A stretch of DNA of 64,000 nt from Paenibacillus sp. Root444D2 (GTDB lineage: Bacteria; Bacillota; Bacilli; Paenibacillales; NBRC-103111), in assembly GCF_001426375.1 (NCBI RefSeq), contig NZ_LMEO01000045.1, forward strand, positions 1,333,269 through 1,397,268. Reading direction: 5' to 3'. Of this stretch, positions 8,510 through 15,986 are shown in pieces. Under the pieces are notes generated by a model that did no database searches, had not been told where the DNA came from, and saw only the letters and a list, made by a program, of their open reading frames with translations. How positions within the stretch are numbered: the stretch's first letter is position 1; each line of letters starts with the position of its first letter. A program made the position numbers and the translations under genes.

Positions 8510-9751
8510 TTATGCATGCACACTATCCATAGAAGCAGGAGCTGCCTTCACTTTGCCGCCTTCGCCGATCCAAGATTTTTTCCATTTGCCTTGTACAACA
8601 ACAATAATCAGGATACAGGCAATAGCAATGGCACTTAGAATTAGGAAACCAGGGGTAAAGGATCCTGTTGAAAGCTTCAAGTTACCAAGAATTTTCGGCA
8701 AGAAGTATCCGCCTAGACCTCCGGCTGCTCCAACGATCCCTGTAATCATACCAACCTCATTCGAGAAGCGTTGCGGAACAAGCTGGAACACTGCTCCATT
8801 TCCCATCCCCATACACATCATACCGATGAAGAGAAGGGTCGTCGTTATCCATAAGCTTGGAAGTGACGATACAATGGCAAGCATGATTCCAATCACACCG
8901 TACAGAGTCATTAGCATGCGTATACCGCCCATTTTATCTGACAGCCATCCGCCTACTGGTCTGAAAAAACTGCCGGCAATAATACAAATCGTTGCAAAGT
9001 CAGCAGCCATTACCGGACTAAGCTTATATTGGGTATTGAAGAAAATCGTTAAATAGTTGGCCATACCGGAAAAACCGCCGAATGTGACCATATATAGGAG
9101 ACAGAACACCCAGGTATCTTTTTGTTTGAGAACACGCCCATAGTCGGCAAGTTTAGCTGGCGCCGGCTGAGTGGGACTGTCTTTAGCTGTAAAAATAAAG
9201 ATAAGGAATACCAGAATAAGTGGTAATAATGCTAATCCGAAGACCACGTGCCAGTTCCCAAAGTGCTGTGCCAGTCGGTTTGCGAATAATGTTGCAAAGA
9301 TCGTTCCACTATTCCCTGCACCGGCGATGCCAAGCGCTAATCCTTGATACTCAGGTGGATACCAGCGACTTGCCAATGGTAATGCGGCAGCGAAGCTGGC
9401 CCCTGCAATACCCAGCATTAGTGCTACAAAATACATGTCACTAAGTGAATCTGCAACTTTCCAAGCGAATACCAGAGGAACTACCGTTAATATCATACCG
9501 ATAATAGCTGTTTTTTTGGGACCAATTCGATCTGTAAGATAGCCAAGTACGAGTCTTAGAACAGCGCCCCCAAGTGCTGGCAGAGCCACCAGATTCGCCT
9601 TTTGAGCAGCATCTAGAGAGAAATCCTTCGCAATAAGCACCGACAGCGGTCCAAGCATAACCCAAATCATAAAGCTCATGTCAAAATACAAGAAAGCACT
9701 AAATAATGAACCTTTGTGACCGCTTTGCAAAAAACTCTTCCGATCGACCAT
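8510..9751 (-). CDS. narK: Nitrate/nitrite MFS transporter
   Basis: A 413-residue major facilitator protein of the NarK/NasA class with about twelve hydrophobic segments. The family signatures are visible: an Arg-bearing nitrate motif around GGAVLRLVLGYLTDRIGPKK, and Gly-rich helices GIAGAGNSGTIFATL and GIVGAAGGLGGYFLP. The first open ATG is at 9808, but ATG 9751 is directly preceded by AAAGGAGAG and gives the usual N-terminus (MVDRKSFLQSGHKGSLFSAF). It is the first gene of the nitrate operon and should import nitrate and possibly exchange nitrite at the membrane. B. subtilis calls the equivalent gene nasA. Confidence 0.92.
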   Translation of the reverse strand: MVDRKSFLQSGHKGSLFSAFLYFDMSFMIWVMLGPLSVLIAKDFSLDAAQKANLVALPALGGAVLRLVLGYLTDRIGPKKTAIIGMILTVVPLVFAWKVADSLSDMYFVALMLGIAGASFAAALPLASRWYPPEYQGLALGIAGAGNSGTIFATLFANRLAQHFGNWHVVFGLALLPLILVFLIFIFTAKDSPTQPAPAKLADYGRVLKQKDTWVFCLLYMVTFGGFSGMANYLTIFFNTQYKLSPVMAADFATICIIAGSFFRPVGGWLSDKMGGIRMLMTLYGVIGIMLAIVSSLPSLWITTTLLFIGMMCMGMGNGAVFQLVPQRFSNEVGMITGIVGAAGGLGGYFLPKILGNLKLSTGSFTPGFLILSAIAIACILIIVVVQGKWKKSWIGEGGKVKAAPASMDSVHA

Positions 9752-9841
9752 GATACCCTCTCCTTTGTATGAGGCTTTGAGCGCCTTCTTCTGTTTCTTA
9801 CTTCCCATCCTTTAATTGCTGATGACTGTTCTTGACAGAAA

Positions 9842-9886
9842 AAGCCGACAAACATACCCCAGCATGCGCGGGATGTTTATCGGCTT
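9842..9886 (-). terminator. Leader terminator 2 (immediately before narK)
   Basis: On the minus strand AAGCCGA.AAACAT.CC pairs with GG..ATGTTT.TCGGCTT, followed by TTTTTCTG. It is a strong intrinsic terminator located in the leader between the promoter and the first gene, so it must be bypassed for expression. It may act with the upstream hairpins in attenuation. Confidence 0.75.
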
Positions 9887-9954
9887 CTTTGCCACTGCTG
9901 CCACTTCATCGTGAACAGCATGTTAGATGATTTGCAATTAAAAGAACATAAATA

Positions 9955-9988
9955 GCCTATCCGGTTACGTATTTGTAAGGGGATAGGC
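9955..9988 (-). terminator. Leader terminator 1, overlapping the ANTAR-type hairpin
   Basis: GCCTATCC pairs perfectly with GGATAGGC across an 18-nt loop on the minus strand, followed by a T-rich stretch (TATTTATGTTCTTTT). Its 5' arm shares GCCT with the 3' arm of the second hexaloop hairpin (9985-9998), so the two structures exclude each other, as expected for ANTAR-controlled antitermination. The T tract is imperfect. Confidence 0.6.
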
Positions 9989-10022
9989 GCCATTGCCTTC
10001 GTTAGTGGCACATCATTGTGCC
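9985..10022 (-). promoter_or_regulatory. Tandem hexaloop hairpins: ANTAR antiterminator target
   Basis: In the leader RNA two hairpins with six-base loops lie eight bases apart. P1 (10007-10022) is GGCAC, loop AAUGAU, GUGCC. P2 (9985-9998) is AGGC, loop AAUGGC, GCCU. Both loops have A at position 1 and G at position 4, the conserved features of ANTAR-protein RNA targets. P2 overlaps terminator 1, giving the classic switch. A divergent gene at 10226 encodes an ANTAR protein. The structure is read by eye and the RNA-protein pairing is inference, but motif, spacing, overlap and neighbour all agree. Confidence 0.8.
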
Positions 10023-10035
10023 GATTTCTAATTTG

Positions 10036-10064
10036 ATTATAGTATGACATTCCCTTCGTGTCAA
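10036..10064 (-). promoter_or_regulatory. SigA promoter of the nitrate operon (perfect consensus)
   Basis: Minus strand TTGACA (10064-10059), 17-bp spacer, TATAAT (10041-10036), with transcription predicted to start near 10029. That leaves a leader of about 280 nt before narK. Confidence 0.85.
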
Positions 10065-10075
10065 TAAACATAACA
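10059..10075. promoter_or_regulatory. TnrA/GlnR box overlapping the nas -35 element
   Basis: TGTCAATAAACATAACA fits the Bacillus TnrA/GlnR consensus TGTNA-N7-TNACA at every fixed base on both strands. It overlaps the -35 hexamer and is centred near -38 relative to the predicted start. In Bacillus such boxes link nitrogen genes to glutamine status. The position could allow repression by GlnR or close-in activation; sequence alone does not decide. Confidence 0.7.
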
Positions 10076-10108
10076 CAAAAAAATTTTATGTGAGATTTCT
10101 AATACATA

Positions 10109-10138
10109 TCGACAAATTTTAGATACTTATGCTATAGT
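10109..10138 (+). promoter_or_regulatory. Probable SigA promoter of the ANTAR gene
   Basis: TCGACA (10109-10114), 18-bp spacer, TATAGT (10133-10138), pointing toward the gene at 10226. It lies back to back with the nitrate operon promoter. Confidence 0.5.
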
Positions 10139-10225
10139 AATGCCGTATAATAAATCATTTTACCCATAAAACCTAACATGAAGTTGCCATCTGAACAGAA
10201 GCTATCCACGATAGGAGGTATTCAA

Positions 10226-10876
10226 ATGTTACAATCATTTATTCTGATCGACGAGTTTAAACAAACTCGCTCAGCTACCTCCTTTTCGTCGTCGACTACC
10301 AATATGAATGTTACGGATAATGAAAAGGAATCCTTGCCTGAAGCGATGCTGAAGGATTTGGGATTTCGTATATATGTAGCATCTAATGAAAAAGAAATTT
10401 CATTTATGATTCCCAAGGTCGATGCCGTATTATTATCAGTAGGCCCTGATCAAGTAGAGCCATGGCGCTCCCGCGTGTTGGCTCATCGCAGCCTTCCCCT
10501 TTTCTGGTGGTGTGATGCCCGCACTTTTCCTTCTAATGAATGTAGAATGGACGCAGGTATTGATGGTTTGATCGGTTCTGCGATGAGTCCTCTAGAAATT
10601 CACTGTGCACTGCTCCTTGGTATGAACCATTACTTCCAACGAACCGAATGGCAGCAAGAGCGCGAACAGCTTCTCTCCAAACTGGAGGAGCGCAAATGGG
10701 TCGATCAGGCTAAGCGAATCTTATGTGAAATCAAGGGTATCTCCGAAGCAGAAGCTTATGATTTTTTACGCAAACAAGCCATGAATGAACGTAAACGCAT
10801 GGTAGACGTTGCTACCTCCATCGTCAAGGTGTATCAAATACTAAAGGATCAGAAACAAGGAGGCCGCAAACGATGA
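10226..10876 (+). CDS. ANTAR-domain RNA-binding antiterminator (NasT/NasR-like)
   Basis: A 216-residue protein. The C-terminal 60 residues are a clear ANTAR domain: WVDQAKRILCEIKGISEAEA then YDFLRKQAMNERKRMVDVA, a three-helix RNA-binding fold. The N-terminal 130 residues look like a receiver domain, but where a phospho-acceptor Asp would be expected the strand reads DAVLLSVGPD, so phosphorylation control is doubtful. ATG 10226 is chosen because AGGAGGT precedes it; an in-frame ATG at 10178 has no ribosome site. The gene diverges from the nitrate operon, whose leader has matching tandem hexaloops, so it probably releases transcription there when nitrate or nitrite is present. The signal input is unknown. 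Confidence 0.85.
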   Translation: MLQSFILIDEFKQTRSATSFSSSTTNMNVTDNEKESLPEAMLKDLGFRIYVASNEKEISFMIPKVDAVLLSVGPDQVEPWRSRVLAHRSLPLFWWCDARTFPSNECRMDAGIDGLIGSAMSPLEIHCALLLGMNHYFQRTEWQQEREQLLSKLEERKWVDQAKRILCEIKGISEAEAYDFLRKQAMNERKRMVDVATSIVKVYQILKDQKQGGRKR

Positions 10877-11904
10877 TATCCTTATTAAAAGAAGTAGGCC
10901 GCGGAAAGCGCGGAGCCAGAGACCTTTCCTATGAAGAGGCTTCCCATGCAGCAGAGCTCATTCTAACCGGAGCCGCTACACAGGCTCAAATGGGCGCATT
11001 TCTCGTTGCAGAACGCATCAAAATGGAATCTCCCGAAGAGTTAAAGGCCTTCATCGATGCCTTGCGCCAGCGTATCCATACCTATCCAATAGCCGGCAGC
11101 ATGGATTGCGCCGGACCTTATGATGGACGCTCACGCACGTTCATTGCGACTTTACCGACCGCGTTCGTTCTCGCGGCCTGCGGACTTCCCACTACGCTGC
11201 ACGGCAGTCCAAGCATGCCGCCCAAATGGGGCATCACGCTGTCCGATGTGCTAGCGGCACTTGATGTACCCGCGCTTGACGCATCACGTGAAGCGCTCAT
11301 ATCAGCTGCAGCGCGAACAGGCTTCTTGTTCGCACCAACAGAGAGCTGGTGTGCACCGCTCGGCGAGCTGCGCGAACTGCGCAAGGAACTCGGTCTTCGG
11401 ACCGTGTTCAACACAGCAGAGAAACTGCTGCGCTTTACGGAAGCACCCTTCATGGCTATCGGTGTATTTCACGGCACTGTGTTCGAGAAAATTACCAATT
11501 TATTAATCGAACTGGGCGTCTCCCGCGGTATTGTTGTGCAAGGTATGGAAGGCTCCGAAGACCTTTCCGTTGACAAACGCACACGGACATACCTTATTCA
11601 AGAAGGCGCCAGTGAATTATTCATTGTTGATCCTGAGATTTACGAATTAATGGTCGAGGTGCCGGAGGTTGAATGGACTGCTCAACTGCAAGGAGAAACG
11701 GCTCTATCCGTTCTTCGCGGAGATGCCGAGCTCCCCTACTTGAATATGGTTTTACTGAACAGCGCTGTGCGTCTGTGGGTTTCCCAAAAGGCTGGATCCA
11801 TTGAAGAAGGTATTTATTTGGCCCGACATGCGATTGAGCAAGGGGCTGCCCTACAAAAATTCACCGAGTGGACGGAAGCGATTAAGCCGGTATCTGCCAC
11901 TTAA
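10873..11904 (+). CDS. Anthranilate phosphoribosyltransferase-like protein (TrpD2/YbiB type)
   Basis: 343 residues with the architecture of the TrpD family: a helical N-terminal domain with the pattern GARDLSYEEASHAAELIL and ILTGAATQAQMGAFLVAERI, then a nucleoside-phosphorylase-class-III fold. The anthranilate enzyme's glycine-rich GTGGD loop is replaced by CAGPYDGRSRTF and its HG-rich loop by LPTTLHGSPSMPP, as in the YbiB/TrpD2 group. That group binds nucleic acid and lacks proven TrpD activity. It overlaps the ANTAR gene by 4 nt (ATGA) and has its own AAGGAGG, so the two are one operon. A role in nitrate control or RNA handling is suggested only by this coupling. Confidence 0.75.
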   Translation: MISLLKEVGRGKRGARDLSYEEASHAAELILTGAATQAQMGAFLVAERIKMESPEELKAFIDALRQRIHTYPIAGSMDCAGPYDGRSRTFIATLPTAFVLAACGLPTTLHGSPSMPPKWGITLSDVLAALDVPALDASREALISAAARTGFLFAPTESWCAPLGELRELRKELGLRTVFNTAEKLLRFTEAPFMAIGVFHGTVFEKITNLLIELGVSRGIVVQGMEGSEDLSVDKRTRTYLIQEGASELFIVDPEIYELMVEVPEVEWTAQLQGETALSVLRGDAELPYLNMVLLNSAVRLWVSQKAGSIEEGIYLARHAIEQGAALQKFTEWTEAIKPVSAT

Positions 11905-11918
11905 TTTTTATACTTATG

Positions 11919-11946
11919 AAAAAAGAGCCCCAAAGGGCTCTTTTTT
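11919..11946. terminator. Bidirectional terminator
   Basis: AAAAAAGAGCCC, CAAA loop, GGGCTCTTTTTT: a perfect palindrome with T runs on both strands, between the TrpD2-like gene (+) and the CAP-domain gene (-). Confidence 0.92.
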
Positions 11947-11951
11947 CATTT

Positions 11952-12716
11952 TCATTTTCCGATAAACTGCTGGGTAAACATTTTACCACACGGACCGCCG
12001 TTTACGATGCCGATCCCAATATGGGTGTAATCTTTGCTGAGTATATTTGCTTTGTGTCCTGGAGAATTCATCAGCGCCTCATGAGCTGCTTGTACACCTT
12101 GATTGCAAGCAATATTCTCTCCTGCCGCGTTATACGTAATACCGAATTTCTCCATCATATCGAATGGCGAGCCATACGTCGGTGAGTCGTGGGAGAAGTA
12201 TTTGTTATCGACCATATCTTGGCTTTTTAGTCTAGCCGTTTTGGTAAGCGCCGGATCGACCGCTAGCGGGGAAAGCCCCACAGCAGCACGCTCCTTGTTA
12301 ACCAAGTCCAGCATTTGCTGCTCCTCCACCGTTAATTCCGTAGTCGATGGGACTTGCGGTTTAGGTGTAGGCATAGGTGCAGCTGGTGGAGGGGCTGGTG
12401 TTGGTGTCTGCTTCTTGGCAATTTTTAAATTACCGTAAGCCCACAGGATGGATTGCAGTGTTTGATCATCTACATTCCCAGTCGCAGGAAGGCCATATCT
12501 GCTTTGAAACGCTTTAACACCCGATTGAGTTTGATTACCATAGTAGCCCGTAATAGGTCCGCTATAGTAACCAAGTGACTTCAGCATCCCTTGCACCGCA
12601 TAGACATCAGGTCCCTTAGCCCCTTTACCATAGGCAAAAGCGGTGGTTGTGGATGAGCAGAACAATGCGATACAGATTAGAATAATCCAGACATGCTTTT
12701 TTTTACCCTGTAACAT
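11952..12716 (-). CDS. Secreted CAP/SCP-domain protein with peptidoglycan-binding domain (YkwD-like)
   Basis: About 254 residues from ATG 12716, which gives a clean signal peptide (KKKHVWIILICIALFCSS, cleavage after TTAFA). The open frame extends upstream to 12794. Next comes a PG_binding_1 domain (VYAVQGMLKSLGYYSGPITG, VKAFQSRYGLPATG), a Pro/Thr-rich linker (PTPAPPPAAPMPTPKP) and a C-terminal CAP domain with LDLVNKERAAVGLSPL, YFSHDSP and AGENIA. CAP proteins of this type are exported and wall-associated in spore formers; their enzymatic role is unsettled. It stands alone between terminators. Confidence 0.88.
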   Translation of the reverse strand: MLQGKKKHVWIILICIALFCSSTTTAFAYGKGAKGPDVYAVQGMLKSLGYYSGPITGYYGNQTQSGVKAFQSRYGLPATGNVDDQTLQSILWAYGNLKIAKKQTPTPAPPPAAPMPTPKPQVPSTTELTVEEQQMLDLVNKERAAVGLSPLAVDPALTKTARLKSQDMVDNKYFSHDSPTYGSPFDMMEKFGITYNAAGENIACNQGVQAAHEALMNSPGHKANILSKDYTHIGIGIVNGGPCGKMFTQQFIGK

Positions 12717-12794
12717 GCGTTTACGTTCACTCCCCGTCGTCTTCAGTATCATTCGTCGCACAGTGGGCGATAGCATTAGAATGACCAAATTCAC

Positions 12795-13170
12795 GACTAT
12801 TATCCATAATAATGAAATACGGGTTGGCTACCGTATCGAGGTAATAGGAGAGCTGGTGCTAAACTAAACCTCTTACGTAGTACAACTTTCGGCCAAGCTA
12901 ATCCGCGTCTTCCTCAGAAGCCCCCTAATAAGATTGGAGTCATCAATATGCAATAAGGTACAATATTGGTGAGGGGGGAATGAGACGTAGCAAAACATTG
13001 TTATTTAGCGAATGATTATGCATATCCATAATATCACTTAGCCCAGCAATCTCTATATTTGCAGGCATTGGGTGCAAGCATTGGCATAGGAAGAAGAGCC
13101 GACTGATCAGCACACCGGTAATAGCAATTTCACTTTAGCCCTTTTGGACAAGATTTTTTTATCCCGCTCA
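12795..13170. other. Intergenic stretch with no recognised gene
   Basis: About 375 bp between the CAP-domain gene and the fabH promoter. I see no ORF with a ribosome site, no RNA gene and no repeat. It should hold the promoter of the CAP gene, which I could not fix. Confidence 0.5.
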
Positions 13171-13199
13171 TTGACTTTACCCTGAGTATCCGATAAAGT
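13171..13199 (+). promoter_or_regulatory. SigA promoter of fabH
   Basis: TTGACT (13171-13176), 17-bp spacer, TAAAGT (13194-13199). The FapR palindrome lies just downstream, over the predicted start region. Confidence 0.65.
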
Positions 13200-13215
13200 A
13201 TATTTATGCTTATTT

Positions 13216-13232
13216 TTAGTACCTAGTACTAA
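13216..13232. promoter_or_regulatory. FapR operator
   Basis: TTAGTACCTAGTACTAA is an inverted repeat (TTAGTAC/GTACTAA) matching the FapR box of Bacillus fatty-acid genes. A further half site, ATACTAA, follows at 13239-13245. Located between promoter and start codon, it would let FapR repress fabH until malonyl-CoA rises. Confidence 0.85.
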
Positions 13233-13263
13233 TATCTGATACTAATAAAGGAGTGAATCATTG

Positions 13264-14253
13264 ATGTCCATCTCTCCCCCATTACAAGCTCGAATCACTG
13301 CAATCGGCAGCTACGTACCCCATCACATACTAAGCAACGCGGATCTTCAGGGAATGGTCGATACGAATGATGAATGGATCGTTCAGCGCACAGGAATTCG
13401 GGAACGTAGAATTGCAGCAGCGAATGAATTCACAAGTCATTTATGTATAGCAGCCGTACAAAATATGCTCACTAGATATCCGACATCACTGAGCGATGTT
13501 GATTTAATAATCGTCGCTACCCATACACCGGATCTGCCTTCCACCCCTGTCGCTTGCCTGATTCAAGCTCATTTCGGCATCCCTGAAACGGGTGCCTACG
13601 ACCTCAATGCCACCTGCTCCGGGTTCGCTTATGCCCTGCATACAGCAAGCAGCCTTGTTGCTGCTGGGGTACACCGCAAGGTTCTCGTCGTCGGTGGGGA
13701 TTCCTTATCCAAAATTACAGACTACACGGACCGTTCCACCTGCATTCTTTTCGGTGATGGTGCCGGAGCCGTGATGGTTGAAAGAGAAGAAGAGAATCCT
13801 GCTTTCCTTGCTCACCATCTTGGATCGGACGGTACAGGCGGCAAGCATGTATACCGAACCGGACTTGCCTCAGAATTGAACGGAACGCCACTAACAGGTG
13901 AAGGCAAGCTCGTCCAGAACGGCCGCGAGGTGTACAAATATGCCGTAACGACTGTCCCGCAAGGAATCGAGAAGCTGCTCGCAAAAGGCCGTTTACCTCA
14001 TACTGCAATTGATTGGTTCATTCCTCATAGCGCTAACCTTCGGATTATTGAATCCATCTGTGAAAAGAGCGGTATTCCATTCGAAAAAGCGCTGTACAGC
14101 CTTGAATACTATGGCAATACATCCGCGGCTTCCATTCCTCTTGCTTTGGACCTAGGCATACAAGAGGGTAAGGTCACGGCCGGTGATACGCTGCTTCTTT
14201 TTGGTTTTGGCGGGGGTCTTACTCATGCGGGATTAATCATGCGCTGGGGATGA
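13264..14253 (+). CDS. fabH: 3-oxoacyl-ACP synthase III (KASIII)
   Basis: 329 residues, the normal FabH length. It condenses acetyl- or branched acyl-CoA with malonyl-ACP to start fatty-acid synthesis. The catalytic triad is visible: Cys in DLNATCSGFAYAL, His in WFIPHSANLRI and Asn in YYGNTSAASIP. The N-terminus has ITAIGSYVPHHILSN and TNDEWIVQRTGIRERR, and the C-terminus has LLFGFGGGLTHAG. ATG 13264 is preferred over the in-frame TTG at 13261 for spacing from AAAGGAGTG. It is monocistronic here with its own FapR site, so it may be a second, stand-alone FabH. Its 3' end overlaps the convergent gene at 14233 by 21 nt. Confidence 0.93.
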   Translation: MSISPPLQARITAIGSYVPHHILSNADLQGMVDTNDEWIVQRTGIRERRIAAANEFTSHLCIAAVQNMLTRYPTSLSDVDLIIVATHTPDLPSTPVACLIQAHFGIPETGAYDLNATCSGFAYALHTASSLVAAGVHRKVLVVGGDSLSKITDYTDRSTCILFGDGAGAVMVEREEENPAFLAHHLGSDGTGGKHVYRTGLASELNGTPLTGEGKLVQNGREVYKYAVTTVPQGIEKLLAKGRLPHTAIDWFIPHSANLRIIESICEKSGIPFEKALYSLEYYGNTSAASIPLALDLGIQEGKVTAGDTLLLFGFGGGLTHAGLIMRWG

Positions 14254-14517
14254 CCCGCGAGCGACATCCTTGCTAATCCAAGGCTTGCCGGGCGTTCCTA
14301 ACTGGCGTTGACGTGGACTTTGTTTCGTTAATTTCTGAATCATCGAACGCTGGTATTCACTTATCGTCTTGAGATTCTCAGCCATATAGACAGCAAGCTG
14401 CTCGGAGACCGCTACTTGATCCGCGATCGTCTCTATGATTCGGCATAAGGCTCGCTGGCTTCTAGCCAGCGAGGTTAGCATATGCAATTCAATTCTCTCA
14501 CGATTCGATGCTTTCAT
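14233..14517 (-). CDS. Small helical protein of unknown function
   Basis: 94 residues, predicted almost wholly helical (HMLTSLARSQRALCRIIETI, VSEQLAVYMAENLKTISEYQ) with a basic, Pro/Gly-rich disordered tail. It is last in a row of three similar-sized helical proteins behind a glycosyltransferase triplet; its start overlaps the stop of the preceding gene by one base (TAATG). No domain is recognised. Position in the cluster suggests a part in spore-surface assembly, which is inference. The 3' end overlaps fabH on the other strand. Confidence 0.65.
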   Translation of the reverse strand: MKASNRERIELHMLTSLARSQRALCRIIETIADQVAVSEQLAVYMAENLKTISEYQRSMIQKLTKQSPRQRQLGTPGKPWISKDVARGSSPAHD

Positions 14518-14864
14518 TATTTCCCATCCTCACCAAACGAAAATAAGTTCCCCATTCCGTTCGAACCGTCTCCCTCCGCTCCTGCTCCCGATTCATTTTG
14601 TCTAAGAAGAGCCTGCATATGTCGGTTTAAGGAGTTCTCCATCTTCGTCAAGCCATCGATGAGCTCAATCACATACTCATGAATCTCTCCGGATTGTTTC
14701 ATCTGATGTTCATGCCCCTCTAAATTCGTTGAGTTAATATGATGGCAAATCCAGTTGCGCGATTTCTCTGCTTCTACAACTCTAGCTTCCAACATCAAAG
14801 CTATTTCTTGCTGCAGCTTTGCTGTAGCATCCAACATTTTCAAATACAGATCATTTCTATTCAA
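14517..14864 (-). CDS. Small helical protein of unknown function
   Basis: 115 residues, mostly helical. It begins NRNDLYLKMLDATAKLQQEI and has a long middle helix pair (IHEYVIELIDGLTKMENSLN). The tail is rich in Gly, Ala, Ser and Asp (GAGAEGDGSNGMGNLF). It is coupled to its downstream neighbour by a TAATG overlap and lies 11 nt after the 106-residue gene. The repeated design of the three neighbours suggests distant paralogues or a small helical complex; I do not recognise a family. Confidence 0.65.
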   Translation of the reverse strand: MNRNDLYLKMLDATAKLQQEIALMLEARVVEAEKSRNWICHHINSTNLEGHEHQMKQSGEIHEYVIELIDGLTKMENSLNRHMQALLRQNESGAGAEGDGSNGMGNLFSFGEDGK

Positions 14865-14875
14865 GGCATATCCCT

Positions 14876-15196
14876 CTATTCTTCATCTTCAGGATCTTTC
14901 ATTTCTTTCATGACAATTTCCGTTTGCTGCGCGATTGCCTCTTCCAAATTAGCTAAGCTATTTAAATAAGCCGTTATATTCTTAGTTAGTTGTAATGCTT
15001 GCTCCTGCAGCATGCCTATGCCATCGAAATTAGGATGCGAGTCAGGTATATCGTTGGCAATGGTGGCCATTTGTGTCGAAACACTTCGGTGTGTCGCCAA
15101 GATTCTAGACATCTCACGATGCGATGCTGCAATGTGGGAAATAATCTTTGTCACTCGCTGTTCCAATCTCTTTCGCCTCCAACTCCACTTTTTCAC
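14876..15196 (-). CDS. Small helical protein of unknown function
   Basis: 106 residues with a basic start (KKWSWRRKRLEQRVTK), then amphipathic helices (HIAASHREMSRILATHRSVS; LTKNITAYLNSLANLEEAIA) and an acidic end (KDPEDEE). Proteins of this look recur in Paenibacillus beside spore-surface glycosyltransferases, to my recollection often with misleading automatic names. It follows the GT2 gene by 55 nt in the same direction. Confidence 0.65.
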   Translation of the reverse strand: MKKWSWRRKRLEQRVTKIISHIAASHREMSRILATHRSVSTQMATIANDIPDSHPNFDGIGMLQEQALQLTKNITAYLNSLANLEEAIAQQTEIVMKEMKDPEDEE

Positions 15197-15251
15197 TCTA
15201 AGTTATGCAGCAATGCAGAGAACGGTTACTCCAGCAGCTTCACGCCCGGCC

Positions 15252-15980
15252 TTATATGAAGCTGTGGGGGTCAACGCCCCATTTATCAATAAACTTCTGG
15301 CGATTTTGCTGCAGCAGCCCTTGCACAGCCTCTTGACCCGTTTTGCTAAAGCTTGCACTGCCATGATGGAAGATGAAGCAATCCCCTGTTATCAGCAATC
15401 GATATCCAGCAAGCCGAGCCCGATAGCATAAATCATCGTCTTCGAAGTGCCCCGGGGAGAATCTTTCGTCCATAAAGCCGACTTTATCTAACAATTCCCT
15501 TTTGAAAAGTAAGCAAATCCCGACCAAGCGTTCTGTTTCCTGCCATAAAGAAGTATTCATATTGTTATATTTCGCTGCCATGTCGGCTATGTTCGTAAAT
15601 GGTTCCTGAATCTGCTGTTTACCGCTCGCATAGTTCGTCACAGGACCTACCATACCTATGTCCTCACTACTGTATAAACAGCTCAGCAAGTTATCCAACC
15701 AATTCGGAGTCACGATGGTATCGTTATTGAGCAGCATCAAAGCATTTCCAGTCGCAATGTGAAGGCCATAATTACAAGCAGCGGGGAAACCGCGATTCGT
15801 AGGAATTGAAACCAGCTTCAACCTCTCTCTATAGCAGTACTCCAGGGTTCCATCCTTTGATCCATTATCCACCACAATAATTTCAAATGGGACTGAAGTA
15901 TGGCTGCGAATTGAAGCTACACACTCTTTCAGTAAAGTAAGGCCATTGAAAGTAGGAATAACGATACTGGTTACCTGCAT
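15252..15980 (-). CDS. Glycosyltransferase family 2 (triplet A, third gene)
   Basis: 242 residues. GT-A fold signatures: SIVIPTFNGLTLLKECVASI at the start, IIVVDNGSKDGT for nucleotide-sugar binding, MLLNNDT as the DXD-like motif, and FEDDDLCYRARLAGYRL in the acceptor region. It is soluble and should act in the cytoplasm. It is 6 nt downstream of the 365-residue GT and closely resembles the 247-residue protein at 53487-54230, which occupies the same place in a second triplet. Donor and acceptor sugars are unknown. Confidence 0.88.
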   Translation of the reverse strand: MQVTSIVIPTFNGLTLLKECVASIRSHTSVPFEIIVVDNGSKDGTLEYCYRERLKLVSIPTNRGFPAACNYGLHIATGNALMLLNNDTIVTPNWLDNLLSCLYSSEDIGMVGPVTNYASGKQQIQEPFTNIADMAAKYNNMNTSLWQETERLVGICLLFKRELLDKVGFMDERFSPGHFEDDDLCYRARLAGYRLLITGDCFIFHHGSASFSKTGQEAVQGLLQQNRQKFIDKWGVDPHSFI

Positions 15981-15986
15981 GGTCCC

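Noticed and set aside
9752..9808. Extended N-terminus of narK from ATG 9808
   Set aside because: The extra 19 codons contain the AAAGGAGAG ribosome site for ATG 9751 and do not resemble NarK N-termini.
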